A DNA stretch of 64,000 bases, taken from NCBI GenBank assembly GCA_964036195.1, contig OZ038452.1:17664704-17728703 (forward strand). The letters are read 5' to 3'. How positions within the stretch are numbered: the stretch's first letter is position 1; every line of letters starts with the position of its first letter. Positions 11,286-23,301 of this stretch are shown here, in pieces. The notes under the pieces were generated by a model. That model saw nothing but the letters and a program-made list of their open reading frames with translations. It was not told the DNA's origin and made no database searches. The translations under genes and the position numbers were made by a program. Origin of the DNA: Sphaerolaimus hirsutus (Eukaryota > Nematoda > Chromadorea > Monhysterida > Sphaerolaimidae).

Positions 11286-14200
11286 TCACGCACTCGCTTC
11301 AAACATCGCCTCAATTTGAGCAATTTGACCATCTTCATAATTCTGCCATGCATCAAACATGTCCAATAACTTCAAACAGGCTACGAAATGCGCGGGCGGC
11401 GGCGACCGCAGGACCAGAGGGGGCAGTTGTTTTTTTCTGCTGCCTTTACCAACCGCTGGCAAGTTAATGCGAGACACGTGGAAGAACATGGGCAGTTGCC
11501 CCATGTACTGCTCCGGCGAAAGTCGCAGCGCGGACAGGAACTCGCTGATTATTTTAATGTGATATTCGGTCATGTAGGCGACAAACGGTCACTTTGCATT
11601 ATCCAACCATTTACCATATATCGTCGAACACCCCCCCCCCCCCTCGAATACCTCCACTAGTTAGGAAAATATAACTCCTCCCCTCGAATAACTAACCCCC
11701 CTGATGGGTATGAAAAATGTCACATGTATGAAATATGTTTTGTGCGTGTATTCTGTAAATTTTAAGTATTATTTTGCAGTTGATCTTCAATAGTATTGAT
11801 TTCTTTGCTTTAATTATGGAATTTGTAATCCAACTTTGAAACAAATTTAACCCTATTTTCGCTGAAAAATGCTAATCCATTTTATGAAAAATTCTGACGG
11901 AATAAACTACACCCTATAATAACTCCCCAGTCTAAAATATCAGACAAAATATTACTCCCCCGTGGACTTATCCGAGGATATACGGTATATTTATATAAGC
12001 AGAAAAGTGCTCACCGATCAACGTGTCGCGTCGTGTCACCCAAGATCGCTTGGACGCTAGGCTTCACCATGACGGGCTTGCCTAAGATCTTCTGTACGTG
12101 CAAAGTGGCCATATGATCCCCCAAGGTGGGCGCACCCTGTGCCGCCAAGTAGAACCGCGGCAGGAACAGCAAAACTGCAAAAGGCATTCTATTTACAACG
12201 AGTGGTGGAAAAGTGGCAAAAAACGCAAGTGTCAAAGGCGCCATCAGGAAAGAGGGCGCCAAGCGCCACAGAAAAAGAGCGCCAAACGCCATTCTGAAAC
12301 GCAGCGCTAGGCGCCACGCAAGAAGGGCGCCAAGCGCCGTCGCGCTTTTTAAAACAGTGCGCCGGGCGCCACAGAAAAAAAGGGCGTCAAACGCCAATGG
12401 CACCGTGGCACGGCGCGCTTTGCGCCTCAAATGACACCACTTCACCACTATTTCCCACGTTAGGTGTTAATGAACAACAAATCGAAACGGACACTTGTTG
12501 AAAGCCAGCTCGAGCAGGCTGGCGACGCCGCCGGGCGCGACCGCGAGCACCCTGTGCGAGCAGAAGTCCCGCTTGATAAGGCCGCGCATCCGCATTCGTT
12601 TGCTCACATTACGGGCGTCGGGCCAGATCGCGTTCTGTTTGATTTAGGTAAGTCCGGGTGATTCGAAAAACGTGGACAATGAACGCACGCAGAACTCGCC
12701 AACGACAATTGACTAACCACTCTGATTCCGCCCACGGTGGTGCTGCGCGCGGCGATGAAGTCAGATGACTCCGCCAACGGTGGTACACCGGCGCATATCA
12801 CTCTGCGCCCGGAAAACGCGAACGCCGTTATTGTAGTGTTAAGAATTCTTTGGGTCAAATCAGGGATGGCCGATGTTTTTTTTAACCGTCATTTTTTTAA
12901 AAACAATGTTTTTTAAATAATAAAACAAAGGCATCGAAACCGTTTTTTTGCAAAAACTTTTTGTACTATGCACTATGTATTTTAGTTTTTGTATTGTGTC
13001 CCGACTAATACAGGTAAAAAAACGTTTTATTTTAAGAAAGACCGTTTAAAAAAAAAACCTTGGCCACATTTTTAGTACTAAACACTAGGTATTTTGCATT
13101 TTTTTGCGCGCAAGCACGCAATTTCACATACCCATTACCATTGGTGGTTGCTTTCATTGGTATTTTTAGTGTGAAAGGATCCATTTGTTCATGTTATTGT
13201 GTAATAATAAGCCGTGATATGTTAGTGTAGTATATAATATCTAGCCAATGTGCTCCCACATACTTCTACAGCGTGAAACATCACTGTCAATGTATTAGCC
13301 TTCTCTTATAAGCTTATTTAAGCACGATTCCATGCAAAACTTGACTTAAAGTCATGAACGTTCGACAAAAGGCGATATATGTAACATGTCGACAAAAATG
13401 GATATTTTTGACAGAAATCACCACTTGTAATCCTATCCCATGGCCCCACAGCCATTCTATGGCTATATTTAGCATCACAAAGTACTGACAATTGTCTGAC
13501 ATACCTGTACATGTTGACCCAAAACCATATTTGCGAGCTTTTAAAAAACCCATTTTATTAAATAAAAAAACATGTTTAAAAAAATTTGTCTTTAAAAAAA
13601 CAGGGTCGTTAAAAACATTTTTTGGCACTCCCTAGGTCAAATTTGCGCTCAATTTATTCCAGCATGTGGTACTCTAAACCCAGTCATCTAAGCCTGCTAG
13701 TCATGTAGACCGACATAGGCTCATTACTCATGTAAGAACGCTACTCATCTAGACCCGGCACTCATATAGATCTACCCACTACTCCCCCCGAAGCCGCCAA
13801 GCAGTGCGCACACACGTAAAAAATGCATGTGATGCAGAGCACTTTGCTCGACCTCCGCAGCTGTGGGGGTGTAGATGAATAGTGAGTAGATCTGAGTGAG
13901 TGCAGCGTCTAGACAAATAGCAGGTTTAGATGAGTACTGGCACAGTACACATAGTCTACATGACTACAGGCACAGAGTCTTTTTATCCACCCAACACCAT
14001 GACCTTGCTCAGGTAGAAAAACTCACACAGCTCGCATCATGGACTCCTCATAACGCAAACGAGACGCACTGCTTATGCTACTTCTCAAACGGGACACTGA
14101 CGAGTCGCTACACGCCAATATAATCGGCCCACTCATAGACCTGGTAGGAAAACAAAAATTAGGCACGGTAAATATTTACTAGCGTGTACTTCTCCCGGAA

Positions 14201-15814
14201 AAAACATAAAAACGAATAAATCTTTCTTGAAAATCTACAACAATAAAATTATGCTACCTATACAATTACTACTGTGTTAACTGATACAAATTGGATTACA
14301 CCGATAGAATTGGGGAAAGAAAAACGGCCATTTTACGACCCCGTCAAAAAACGTTTGAAAAGGTCCTGGGGTAGATAGATAGTCTGCGATTTTAGGGAGG
14401 GTTACCCACAACAAACCTCAACAAAATGTTATAACTCCAGAAAAATTCTTTTTGGGGTCCTTGCGCTTTAAAAAAAGTGACTTGAAAAAAAGTTGAAAAA
14501 TGCTCCGGCCATCCCTAGCTAAGAATCGACATAAATATATAGGTAGGTCTATCAGAGAGTTGCAGTAGTTTGTGATGTTTCGTGATTGTATTTTTTAAAT
14601 ATTTATTTTTTGAAGAAATTCCTGTCATCCATAATCGGGAGAGTGAAACTTCTAGTGCTAATCTAAGATTCCAACATCTTCAAACAAACCCAACGCCCAC
14701 TCACTACGAAAGCAACTCACCTGGGCAAACCTTTGGCTATAATAAGGCGATCTTCATCAAATACATGCAGCAAATCGTCGCAGCAAGACTCCACGGTCAT
14801 GTGCGGCGAATTCTCAGCCAGGTAACTGCTACTGGGTCGTTGTTTGTTCTCAAGCCAACTTTCGTAGTCATTATCTAATTCGCCTGGTGTTTCCTTCAAA
14901 ACGCCACCGCCGCCGTGACCTGTGAAAGTGAAAGTAGATGATTGGGCGGAGTCCACGTAGCATGACGAGCAGCAGGGGAGGGAAAGGGGGGTTGGGGTTA
15001 CCTCCCCCCAAATCACCAGCTATCTATCTATCCTGGAGGCAATTTTTTGGCTACGATCCTCTGAATAGGCCAACTATTTATCTGTCTATCTGGAGCGACT
15101 TTTGACATTTTTACCCTTTTATTGTTATTATTTTTACCCCAATTTTTGCTCGAAATCGTTAACTTTCTTACATTTTTATAGATTTTCACTTTCAAAATAC
15201 CTTAATCATGTTCCTTATTACATCCAACCCCCAGTCTTTCAGCTATCTATGCCTCCGGTGGAGCGATTTGCTATCGATGCAACCCGCAGAGGGTCAAAAT
15301 CATGAATACCCCTGACGAGCAGACCCAAAGTTCAACGAGCACATATTTATATTTTTAACAAAATCCACAGACCGAAACAACTGATTCCATATGGCTTCGT
15401 CAATACGACCATGTGACCTGCAAGGAGGTAAAACAATCACAAAAGGTAGCCTTTATTTATCACTTAACAGGAATATAATTACCTACCTGGTTTATGCAGC
15501 GTGACAGAACCCTCCAGAGCCTCCAGAAGGGAGACTCTATTTTTGGGTGTGTCTGGATTGAGGATGTCCGGATGAGCGCTGCCGTCAGCACCACTTGAAG
15601 CTGCTGTTTCGCTGTGAAAACAGCATCTCCGAATTGTGGCTCTTATTCGCAAACAACTGCGAGCGCAATTCAGGGCCATTGGAAGTCGTCCAACTTTTTT
15701 CTTTTTTCGAGTGATTGCGAAATCATTTTTCGTTACCCATTCGTACTCTGGTTCACAACTTTGCAACAGGGGTCGAATACCCCAGTGAGGCCGCGTTTTG
15801 GGAGACTGCTTCAA
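11286..15814 (-). CDS. Unrecognised multi-exon gene on the minus strand
   Basis: Well-supported exons: 15611-15487 (possibly one longer exon from an ATG at 15814), then 14919-14721; these join in phase (..SVTLHKP-G-HGGGGVLKETPG..) and end at a consensus CAG/GTGAGT donor. Further downstream, 12174-12015 (LLFLPRFYLAAQGAPTLGDH..) has a good acceptor and a CG/GTGAGC donor. A linking exon near 12602-12493 (GLIKRDFCSHRVLAVAPGGV) is plausible but its donor is weak. A last frame, 11573-11286 (EYHIKIISEFLSALRLSPEQ), ends in a stop; its splice acceptor is unclear because an in-frame TGA sits just upstream. I do not recognise the protein: no catalytic motif is visible, and the segments look helical and conserved-like. 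The model may contain two genes. Confidence 0.5.
12861..13634. mobile_element. hAT-like MITE, CAGGGATGGCCGATG variant
   Basis: TIRs CAGGGATGGCCGATG..GGCACTCCCTA are flanked by the 8-bp duplication GGTCAAAT (12853-12860, 13635-13642). The interior carries the box GCGCGCAAGCACGCAATTTC near 13106, shared with the other family members. Confidence 0.85.
13660..14000. repeat. Relic of the AGTACTCATCTAAACCCG repeat family
   Basis: Repeated CATCTAGACCC, CATCTAAGCC, TAGATGAGTA and TAGATGAATAG words occur in both orientations around 13680-13980. They match the ends of the element at 21355-21981. Boundaries are not clear. Confidence 0.45.
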
Positions 15815-15959
15815 ATTATAGACTGCTTGAATCTCCTAATAAAGAAGTGAAGACTGCACGAAATTCCACGATCTGAAAAACTTTGTTATCAACTTGAGTT
15901 TGACAGCGTAGAAAATATTGTACAACTTTTTATCACTCAAAAATTGTGGTAAAAGTGTC
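15815..15959. promoter_or_regulatory. Short divergent promoter interval
   Basis: Only about 145 bp separate the possible minus-strand ATG at 15814 from the NUDT8 ATG at 15960. Both flanking genes therefore must start transcription in or near this stretch. I see no clear TATA box or initiator in it; the promoter role is inferred from gene layout only. Confidence 0.4.
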
Positions 15960-17287
15960 ATGGCGAGGGTAGTCCGGCCGGTCGAATGTCAGTTCTCGCA
16001 AATGTTTTCAAAACAACATCGCGACCGGTGCGTGCGTCAGTTGGCCGCCGCCCACTCCGTCCGCTCTACAAAGCATCACGTTAGAATCACGGTTTCTGAT
16101 TTGCCAGCAAAGTTCCTTTTTGGACAGTTGCCAATTTTTATCGCAGGACAGCGTGCCGACCAGATTCGCTGTACTGGTTCCTTTGATAATGGCCGGCGAC
16201 CAGCCGAGTGTACTGCTCACTAAGAGGTCCAAGTTGATACCCAGCCATAGGGGACAGGTGGGTTTTTAAAGCGTTTTTACAGGAAAAATATAAAAAATAC
16301 TAAATACAAAATGCTTGTGTAGTGTTTACCAGAAATTTTGCCTTTTGATAAAGAAAATAGATCAGTTTCCACCCTGTGATTTAAAATGATCGGTTTTTAA
16401 AATACAAATCAGTTGAAAAAAACGAGTGCCAACCCCACTTTTGACATTGACATTGTCTTTAATTGAAGTACAGTGCTTTTATGGTGATAAAGTTAAGTAT
16501 TGTGTGAATATATATATGCATGGGCATTTGCAGGTAAGCTTCCCGGGTGGACGTATCGAAGAGGGCGAGAGCAGTCTAGATGCTGCGCTGCGAGAATCGT
16601 GGGAAGAATTGCACCTCAAACCAGAGTTTGTCGACACGTGGGGCTGCATGAATCCCTCGCTGACATCTGTGCGTACGTGCATCTTTACCTGGTGCCAGTT
16701 CCGCAAATTGAGAAGTAAAATGGCAAATTCGATGTGAATTGAGAAGAAAATTGGCAAAAGCTAAGTGCAATGGCAAGTAAATTGTCAAAAGCGAAGTAAA
16801 AAAAATAAAAATAAAAAGTAACTTCCCTTCGCTTTTCCCAATTTCCTTCTCAATTCACTTCGCATTTGCCATTTTCTTCTCAATTTGCGGAACTGGCCCA
16901 TGTGCTCTAGTGGAAGCTTAATCAATGCACACTGCATTCCAGAAACTTGACGAGTCCGTGGTGCCGGTGCTGGCGCACATCACCCGGAATTTGGACGAAC
17001 TCCGGTTAAAGCCTCACTGCGATGAGGTTGAGAGTGTTTTTGTTAGATCATTGGCTCAATTGTCTGATCCGCGTGAAATTGGTCACACGCAGTTCAGATT
17101 TGCACCGAAAAAGAAAAGTGTGCATGGAAGTGATATGTTTTATAGCTTGCCCGTGTTTTTAAAAGGTGATGGGGCCTTTAGGATTTGGGGGTTAACCGCG
17201 GTAATTTTGCATCAGGTTTTACGGTTGTTGATGCCCGATGTGTATCATCCAACTGTGAAGGTGGTGCAGTTTCAAAACAGACAATAG
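15960..17287 (+). CDS. NUDT8: NUDT8-like nudix hydrolase, four exons, complete
   Basis: Exons 15960-16091, 16147-16257, 16534-16668 and 16943-17287 all join in phase 0 and give 240 residues, close to vertebrate NUDT8. The family hydrolyses CoA-type or nucleoside diphosphate derivatives and is placed in mitochondria in vertebrates. Exon 2 supplies the strand before the nudix box (FAVLVPLIMAGDQPSVLLTK). Exon 3 holds the box, GRIEEGESSLDAALRESWEE followed by LHL: the G-x5-E-x7-RE-x2-EE spacing is kept, but the consensus glycine before the last position is histidine. Exon 4 has the NUDT8-type tail YSLPVFLKGDGAFRIWGLTA. Intron 1 is only 55 nt. Intron 3 contains a foldback MITE. The start is the first ATG in the open frame. 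Confidence 0.88.
16690..16906. mobile_element. Foldback MITE in intron 3 of the NUDT8-like gene
   Basis: GGTGCCAGTTCCGCAAATTG at the left is inverted at the right as CAATTTGCGGAACTGGCC. Repeated AAATGGCAAATTC and AATTGAGAAG words fill the arms. The ends resemble the GCCAGTCCC family, but the interior is different. It lies wholly inside the intron and does not provide the splice sites. Confidence 0.7.
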
Positions 17288-17649
17288 TTTAATTAGTGTG
17301 ATAAAGTAAGTAGTGCATTTTTTTATATTTTTATACTTCGAAAGAATGAAGGTTTGGTATACAACCGCTGGAATACTCTATCAGAAGCACTTGGCTTGAC
17401 ACGATATTGATAGTGTCAATATTCAACACTTTTTAGCGGTATTCTTCGGCAGACATGCGTTCCAGTTTCTACACTTTTCACACATAGTTATACTATAAAA
17501 CTCGACCACATGCCAAAAATCGACCACCAATTTAGCCTGTTGGAACTCTATATTTCACTTTTCCCACGAGCAAATATAAGTCAAGCCATGGACAGGGCGG
17601 AAAGTATAGTCGACAGATACTAAATACCTAAATGACACTTTATGGCCCC

Positions 17650-18050
17650 CAGGGACGTAGCCAGGATTTTTGAGCGGGGGCGGATTGTATACGGAGCCCG
17701 GCGAACGGGGGGGGGGCGGCGCCCCCCCCCCCCAAATTGTACCCCTGTAGTAGGGGAATGGCGCCATTCGTTGGCGCCACTCCATGGCGCCACTGGCGTT
17801 GGCATTGGCGCCAAAACAGCAGTATACGTCTGTAATTTACAGGCATTTAGAGCGACATGGACACGAATTGAGTCCATTTTCACTGACTTTGAGGCCGCGG
17901 AGACCAGTCAACCGAAAATATATGTTGTGAAGCGGAAATGCGCGCTTGCGCGCAAAATTTTTTAAAACTGTCGATAAAATCGTCTTCGGAAAGTGCCATT
18001 TCTGGCACATTTTTTGCTCCCCCCGCCCCCCCCCCCTGGCTACGTCCTTG
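17650..18050. mobile_element. hAT-like MITE, CAGGGACGTAGCC family
   Basis: The ends CAGGGACGTAGCCAGGATTT..CTGGCTACGTCCTTG are flanked by an exact 8-bp duplication ATGGCCCC (17642-17649, 18051-18058). The interior has the TGCGCGCTTGCGCGCA box near 17939 and GGCGCCA repeats. No coding capacity. Confidence 0.92.
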
Positions 18051-18438
18051 ATGGCCCCAATTTTCTGGCCCCAATTCTTTCTTGTACAATTTGCATATTC
18101 AGAATACTTTACAAAGCACCATAAGTATTAGACCCTATTGTTTGAGCTAGGGATGACTGGAGCTCTTCTAACCATTTTTAAACATTTTTTTCTTGGAAGC
18201 ACAAGCATCAAACCTGTTTTTTAATTGTGGCCGAATCCTGTCACTAATTCACTAGATATTTTACAACTTTTGCGGCAAAATTTTCTACGCAAGCACAGTT
18301 TCACACATAAATAAACATTCTGGGTTTTTTTCATTGCTTTTGTGGAACTTTGGTGTCAAAGTTTCTATTTCTGCATGCTAACATGCACCAACAATTCCTG
18401 ACATAATATTATTGTATTCAAACATATTTACCGTATTT

Positions 18439-19302
18439 GAGGCATCTAGTTCCGAATGTCGGTAAAGACCAAAGTGTAAAAAAATGAGTTAAGTGCGGAT
18501 CTGTGATAAGTGCACTTATTTCTTCATGATAGCAAAAGAATTTTTTCAATATCTTATACCGTTCCCGAGATATATATATGCCGATTTTTAGAAAAAAAAC
18601 AAAAAAAATCATCCGAAACAGGGTATCTGCACCCTCAAATTGGAAAAAATTCACTCGAAACAGGGTATCTCCAAAAAGAGCCACCAAAAATTTCACTCGA
18701 AACAGGGTATCTCCACCAACGGAAAAAATCATCCGAATTACGGTATAGATTTGACGCAAACAGTCCAAATTCCCATACAAAACAGAAAAAATCATCCGAA
18801 TTACGGTATAGAATTCCAAACCAGTTTTTGAAAAAAATCATCCGAAACAGGGTATCTCCAAAAAAATCTTTGTCGGAAACAGGGTATCTCCAAAAAGTCT
18901 TTGTCCGAAACAGGGTATCTCCACTGCTCTCAGGTAAGAAATTTGCTCTCAAGTGGGGCCATGGGCCAGCAGAACGGCAGCACAACCGGGCCTGTTGATC
19001 CCATGTACTAAGTGGAGATACCCTGTTTCGAGTGATTTTTTTGAAAAAAATCACTCGAAACAGGGTATCTCCACTGAATCTGCTGACCTGCTATCAATCA
19101 AATCATCATAACTCTAGCTATATACGCCGGCCGCAGGGTTTAAAATATGGAAAATGTAGACAATTCCATAAGCTTTTCAAAAAGTCTTGGGCAAGACTTG
19201 TCACTTTAAAGTTGCCCGCTCGGGCCAACTTTGAATTTTCAAATGCAATTTTGGAAAAACCTAAAATGATGGAGATACCGACATTCGGAACTAGATGCCT
19301 CA
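18439..19302. mobile_element. TIR element carrying a CGAAACAGGGTATCTCC minisatellite
   Basis: The TIRs are GAGGCATCTAGTTCCGAATG.. (18439-18464) and the inverted copy at 19276-19302. Inside, from 18600 to 19075, a unit built on ATCATCCGAAACAGGGTATC (or ..GAATTACGGTATAG) recurs about ten times. The array ends in a perfect palindrome at 19011-19073 (GTGGAGATACCCTGTTTCGA and its complement). No target duplication was found. Confidence 0.7.
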
Positions 19303-19350
19303 TTTGTTCCAATGATTCCCCTGGGGAATTAATGTTCACCAGGTTCTTTG

Positions 19351-19627
19351 GGCCCACACACGCTAGTTGACATCGACACCAAATGTCAACTGGTGCCGAT
19401 CCCGATTCAAAGCTTGCTGACGAGTGGACGAACGACGTTCAAATAAATGGGAAAGCTATTTTTCCGTTTTGAAATACTAAACTGAGTAAAGTAAAAAGTT
19501 GAATTTTTATAAGTTCCGAGTAAAGTTGGTGCTGAAATTTTTTTTTACATGTCAAAAAAACGCAATATCTGAATTAGGAACGGAACCAGTTGACATTTGG
19601 TGTCGATGTCAACTAGCGTGTGTGGGG
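19351..19627. mobile_element. Intact foldback MITE, CACACACTAGTTGACA family
   Basis: Near-perfect TIRs of about 40 bp: GGCCCACACACGCTAGTTGA.. and its complement. The subterminal TCGACACCAAATGTCAACTG pair is also inverted. This is the best-preserved copy in the window; diverged copies lie near 25677-25920, 31932-32115, 38510 and 45060-45216. Confidence 0.8.
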
Positions 19628-19853
19628 CCTTTCAGGGGGAACTTCGAAGGGGATTATTGAAGGGGAAGAATTATTATTAAGTAAAAACATTTAAGCATGC
19701 TTCTATCAACTATGCCACAAAGTACGCTTATTATCATGATAACAATGCCATTTTTGTTCAAATTGGACATAACAAATTGATCATATGGCTTAAGAACAGA
19801 TTGATCATATGCCTTAAGGGGGATATTATTATTCTTTTGTCTAACGGGGGGAT

Positions 19854-20541
19854 TAGGGTTGGAAAAAAATCGATTTTTTTAACGACCCCGATTTTTTTAT
19901 AAAAAATCGATTTTTTTAAATAAAAATCGCTGGGGTCGTAATTAGTCCCATTTCACTCGAAAATCGCCTCTGAGGGTGATAAAATACATGTAAATTGATA
20001 GGCAGTGTACAGTTATTCTTTCTGTGGTAATATAAGTACTGTACAGCTATGGAAAACCTTAAAAGTCAGTTATTTTGAAGTTTAAAAGTAATAAAATTGT
20101 TGTATTTGCTGCGTGAATCAAATTTCATCGACCATTAGCAATTTTGTTTGCAGAAATGGCTTGTTTTCACTGAGAACACAATACAATCCTTTTTGAAGTG
20201 AACATGAATGCATTTCCATTCATGTTTGTTAAGAAAACACATAGCAAAACAATTTATACTACCCCCCAATGATTCACAGCCCACCCTACATGCTTAAAAA
20301 CACACAGAAATGGGTGCTACACCACCAAATTGCTTGTAAAAGCGATGAAAAAAACAACTGGTAGACTGCTTGCATGAAACTGCGCGCATGCGCGCAAAAT
20401 TTTTGCGTTTTACCTAGTGCATGAGTACAAAATTTTTTCCCCAGCGATTTTTTTTTTAAAAATCGGCGCAGGGGCTGCGATTAAAAAAAAAAAATCGGAA
20501 TTAAAAAAAAAATCGCTTAAAAAAATCTCTTGCCAACCCTA
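19854..20541. mobile_element. hAT-like MITE, TAGGGTTGG family
   Basis: TIRs TAGGGTTGGAAAAAAATCGA..TTGCCAACCCTA are flanked by the 8-bp duplication GGGGGGAT (19846-19853, 20542-20549). The box GCGCGCATGCGCGCAAAATT is present near 20384. The flanks on both sides look like halves of a TACCGTA-family element, so this is an insertion into an older repeat. From 20550 to 21167 I see no supported gene. Confidence 0.88.
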
Positions 20542-21167
20542 GGGGGGATTATTCAAACAAATACGGTATATAAAATCCAACCAATGTGCTCGCACACGCT
20601 TTTTTGGGAAGCGCCGGTGGGCATTCAATCAAATCCAGTCAACGCACGAAATTAATGCCAAAACGTTTTCCGTTCTCACTATTTAAAAACGCAACATAAC
20701 CCACGGTTGGCACACAACGACACTGGCGGCTGGCCTTGAACACTGAACGGAAGCTGATTCGACTAGCGGACACCATGGCCAGCGAGGTATCTGCAATCAG
20801 TGGATTGGCAATAGGGTTCAAACGGGATCCCGCGTTCCCGATGATTTTCGGAATTGAGCGATCTTGAAACCCCAATTCCGATCCAGAAAAAAAACGCAGC
20901 TATCCCGCTCCTGTAGAGTTAACCCCGTTTGAATCCTTATTCGAGATGGGGTTGGCCATCGGCTGTTGCGGCTAGGGTGTCATAAAATGTAATGGAAAAC
21001 ATAATTTTTAATTGAAAACCGAATGGTAAAAAAATTTGGCTGCCGGAGAACGGAAAGGTAAAAATATTGCCATTGGGAAAGGAAAGATGACACCCTAGTT
21101 GCGGCGCCTTTTCGATATTGGAGCTGCCGCGTATTTCCCACCTATAGATGATCCCTTTTGGTGGCAG

Positions 21168-22983
21168 GTACTTATGCTGTGGATCGTGTGTCTGCTGACT
21201 GCGGCGCTGGTGCACCTGATCCTAGTAAACACTGGCCACCCCGGCCTGGGGCACTTATTCAAGCCGTGCGTCGCCGGATGCAAATGCGGATGTGCCATCT
21301 GTGTCTGCGGTGAGCAGAATGCGCCGGCTGCCGTGTGTGACACGACCCTGTGCCAGTACTCATCTAAACCCGTTGCTCATCTAGACCCTCACTCATTCAA
21401 CTGTTCCCACTACTCGTCTATATCCGGGGGTATAGATGAGTAGCGGGCAGGTAGCTCATGCGTTGCAGCACTATATACCGTATTTCCTCGAAATACCCCC
21501 CGGGGGGTGATTGTTTCATAGTGCTCCCGAGAGGGGGGGGGGTTTAACGAGGGGCGGGTATTTCGAGGGGGGGGTGCTTATTTCACAAGAACTTTTTTGA
21601 AATCCTAGTACAAAATCGTTGTTTGTGATGTGCGCTGGGGTAGAAAAATGCATCAATAACTGACATAAGACTCCTGTAGACTAATATTAGTACGTAGATG
21701 GTATAAACACTGTTCTAACGTGATTCCGACATTATTTTAACGTGTGTTCTGCACTACGCAGAACACAAACTGCAGTATTTGTCATGTACGTTCTCTTTGC
21801 ACTGAATTTGGGGGGGGGTATTTCGAGGGGGGGGGTGATTGTTTCATAGTGGTCTCGAGAGGGGGGGGGGGGTCAAACGAGGTGGGGGGGGGGTATTTCG
21901 AGGAAATACGGTACTGCACCGCCCGCACAGAATTAAATGAGTGGCTTGTCTAGATGAGTAGCGGGTTTAGATGAGTACTAGGCCCTACCCGTGCGAAACG
22001 CCCCAGCTGCTCAGCGTGCTCCAGGCCGGCGAGGTCGATGTGCCGCGGTACAAAAGCGTTTCGTCACGCGCGCCCAGGCGCGGGCGGGTCTGTTCTTGTG
22101 TAGTGGGTGTGAAACCGTTAAAATCATGCCCACTTGCCCACTTAACAGTCGTGTTCTACGCGGGGCACGTCGCACCACCACCATAAGCGGCATTCCACCC
22201 CTTGCCTGGAAGCGCGGCGGCGGCGCGTCGACGCCCTGCTCAAGGCGCTGCAACAGTACGGCCAGACCGGCCAGATAGCTTTCGACCAGCTGCACGCGGG
22301 TGGCCGAGTCTCTCCGCCAATGCTGCCGCCGCCGTTCGCCGACGAGCGGAGCGACGCGAACACCGCCAGAGAGCCGAGCGTCGGGTGAGCCACCGATCGC
22401 GTGTGCGCACACTAGTTTACAGCCAGATTTTGGTAAACTCATAAATCGGCTTTGAACACAGTTGAGTTGACTGGAATGAGTTATTCTTAATCTCCACCTA
22501 CTGCAGTTGCCATGCCAGATACTTCATTCAGGTAAACTCAAATGCGTTCAAAGCCGATTTATGAGGTTAGCAAACTGTAGCAGTAAACTAGTGTGCGCAG
22601 CGTCAATACATTTAGAAATAGGTATCTGAGCCCGCAATATGTTGTCGAATGCAGAACTATGAAAACGGCGGTGAGCGTCAGCCGCGGCGCTCGCTCGTCG
22701 TCAAGCAGCATGCCCAGCCGCAGGCGCAAGCTCACCCGCCGCACCAAGACCAAGTCCACGTCCACCACGCACAGCAGGTGCGTACAGATTACACTAGGCC
22801 CTCGTGCCGGCGCAAACACGCGTGCCACGTAGACGCACGTCGCAATGCAGATCGGTCTCGAGCCCGCGCGACCACCGCCGCAAAGCCGTGAATTGGCCGT
22901 ACCTTGGAGCCCAGTGGCGGCACGGCGGCACCGAGGTGCTGGTCTGCAACGTGCCTGCCACACGCAGCCAGTCGATCACATGA
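21168..22983 (+). CDS. Unrecognised gene, last five exons
   Basis: Exons 21168-21309, 21982-22087, 22188-22384, 22655-22777 and 22851-22983 join with matching phases into one frame ending at TGA. Exon 1 reads TYAVDRVSADCGAGAPDPSK and a CxxC-like stretch MRMCHLCLRPYPCETPQLL across the first junction. Exon 3 has a helical segment VDALLKALQQYGQTGQIAF. Exon 4 is serine- and arginine-rich (SRGARSSSSSMPSRRRKLTR). The end is WRHGGTEVLVCNVPATRSQS. I do not recognise a family. Exons are GC-rich against AT-rich introns, as in the MNK gene. Upstream exons are not identified. Exon 1 has another open frame that looks membrane-spanning, but it does not match the next exon's phase. The donor at 22088 is weak. 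Confidence 0.6.
21355..21981. mobile_element. AGTACTCATCTAAACCCG element whose edge forms a 3' splice site
   Basis: The left end CAGTACTCATCTAAACCCG and the right end CGG GTTTAGATGAGTACTAG are inverted, with subterminal CATCTAGACCC/GTCTAGATGAG. A TACCGTA-family MITE (21476-21913) is nested inside. The final AG of the element is the predicted acceptor of the exon starting at 21982. Confidence 0.6.
21476..21913. mobile_element. MITE, TACCGTATTTCCTCGAAAT family, nested
   Basis: TACCGTATTTCCTCGAAATA at the left and TTTCGAGGAAATACGGTA at the right, with long G/C runs inside both ends. It is inserted inside the element at 21355-21981. Confidence 0.75.
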
Positions 22984-23301
22984 CCACAGGTTGCAACCGG
23001 AAAACATCTACCTAAATGTATCCACGGTGATACACTGGGAAAAATGGTGGCCTTGCATACACGCCATGTTAAGAAAATGGCAACAAAGACAAAAAGGTCA
23101 AAAAAACAGCTGCATTGTAGACATTGAAATTTTGTCAGCACCATGGCACCAGCCCATCATTGCCCCACACACCAAATAGGCCGTTATCGAAGCAACAAAT
23201 CAGTGAAACCAATACTGAATGACGTCTTTGAATTCGGAGAAATTTTCACAAACTGCCACGGCCACAGCGTCATCCCAATTGTATTTAAGTGGTAATTTAC
23301 C

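Noticed and set aside
12464-12661. Plus-strand exon between an acceptor and a consensus GTAAGT donor
   Set aside because: The plus-strand translation has shadow-like composition; the minus-strand frame looks more protein-like, so the strand was left as minus with low confidence.
17650-17670. The CAGGGACGTAG end of the hAT-like family resembles the complement of the retrotransposon hairpin at 59672-59689
   Set aside because: Only an 11-base match, without shared flanks; most likely coincidence, though a search could test it.
18600-19075. Repeat array resembling a CRISPR array
   Set aside because: Unit spacing is irregular, units are diverged, the array lies inside a TIR element, and the genome is eukaryotic.
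20639-20875. Minus-strand frame resembling a mitochondrial presequence (SASRISFRSVFKASRQ)
   Set aside because: Ends at a stop without splice partner or recognised domain; too little support for a gene.
21168-21309. Alternative frame with a membrane-spanning stretch (LMLWIVCLLTAALVHLILVN) and a cysteine cluster
   Set aside because: Its end phase does not match the frame of the next exon, whereas the other open frame joins exactly.
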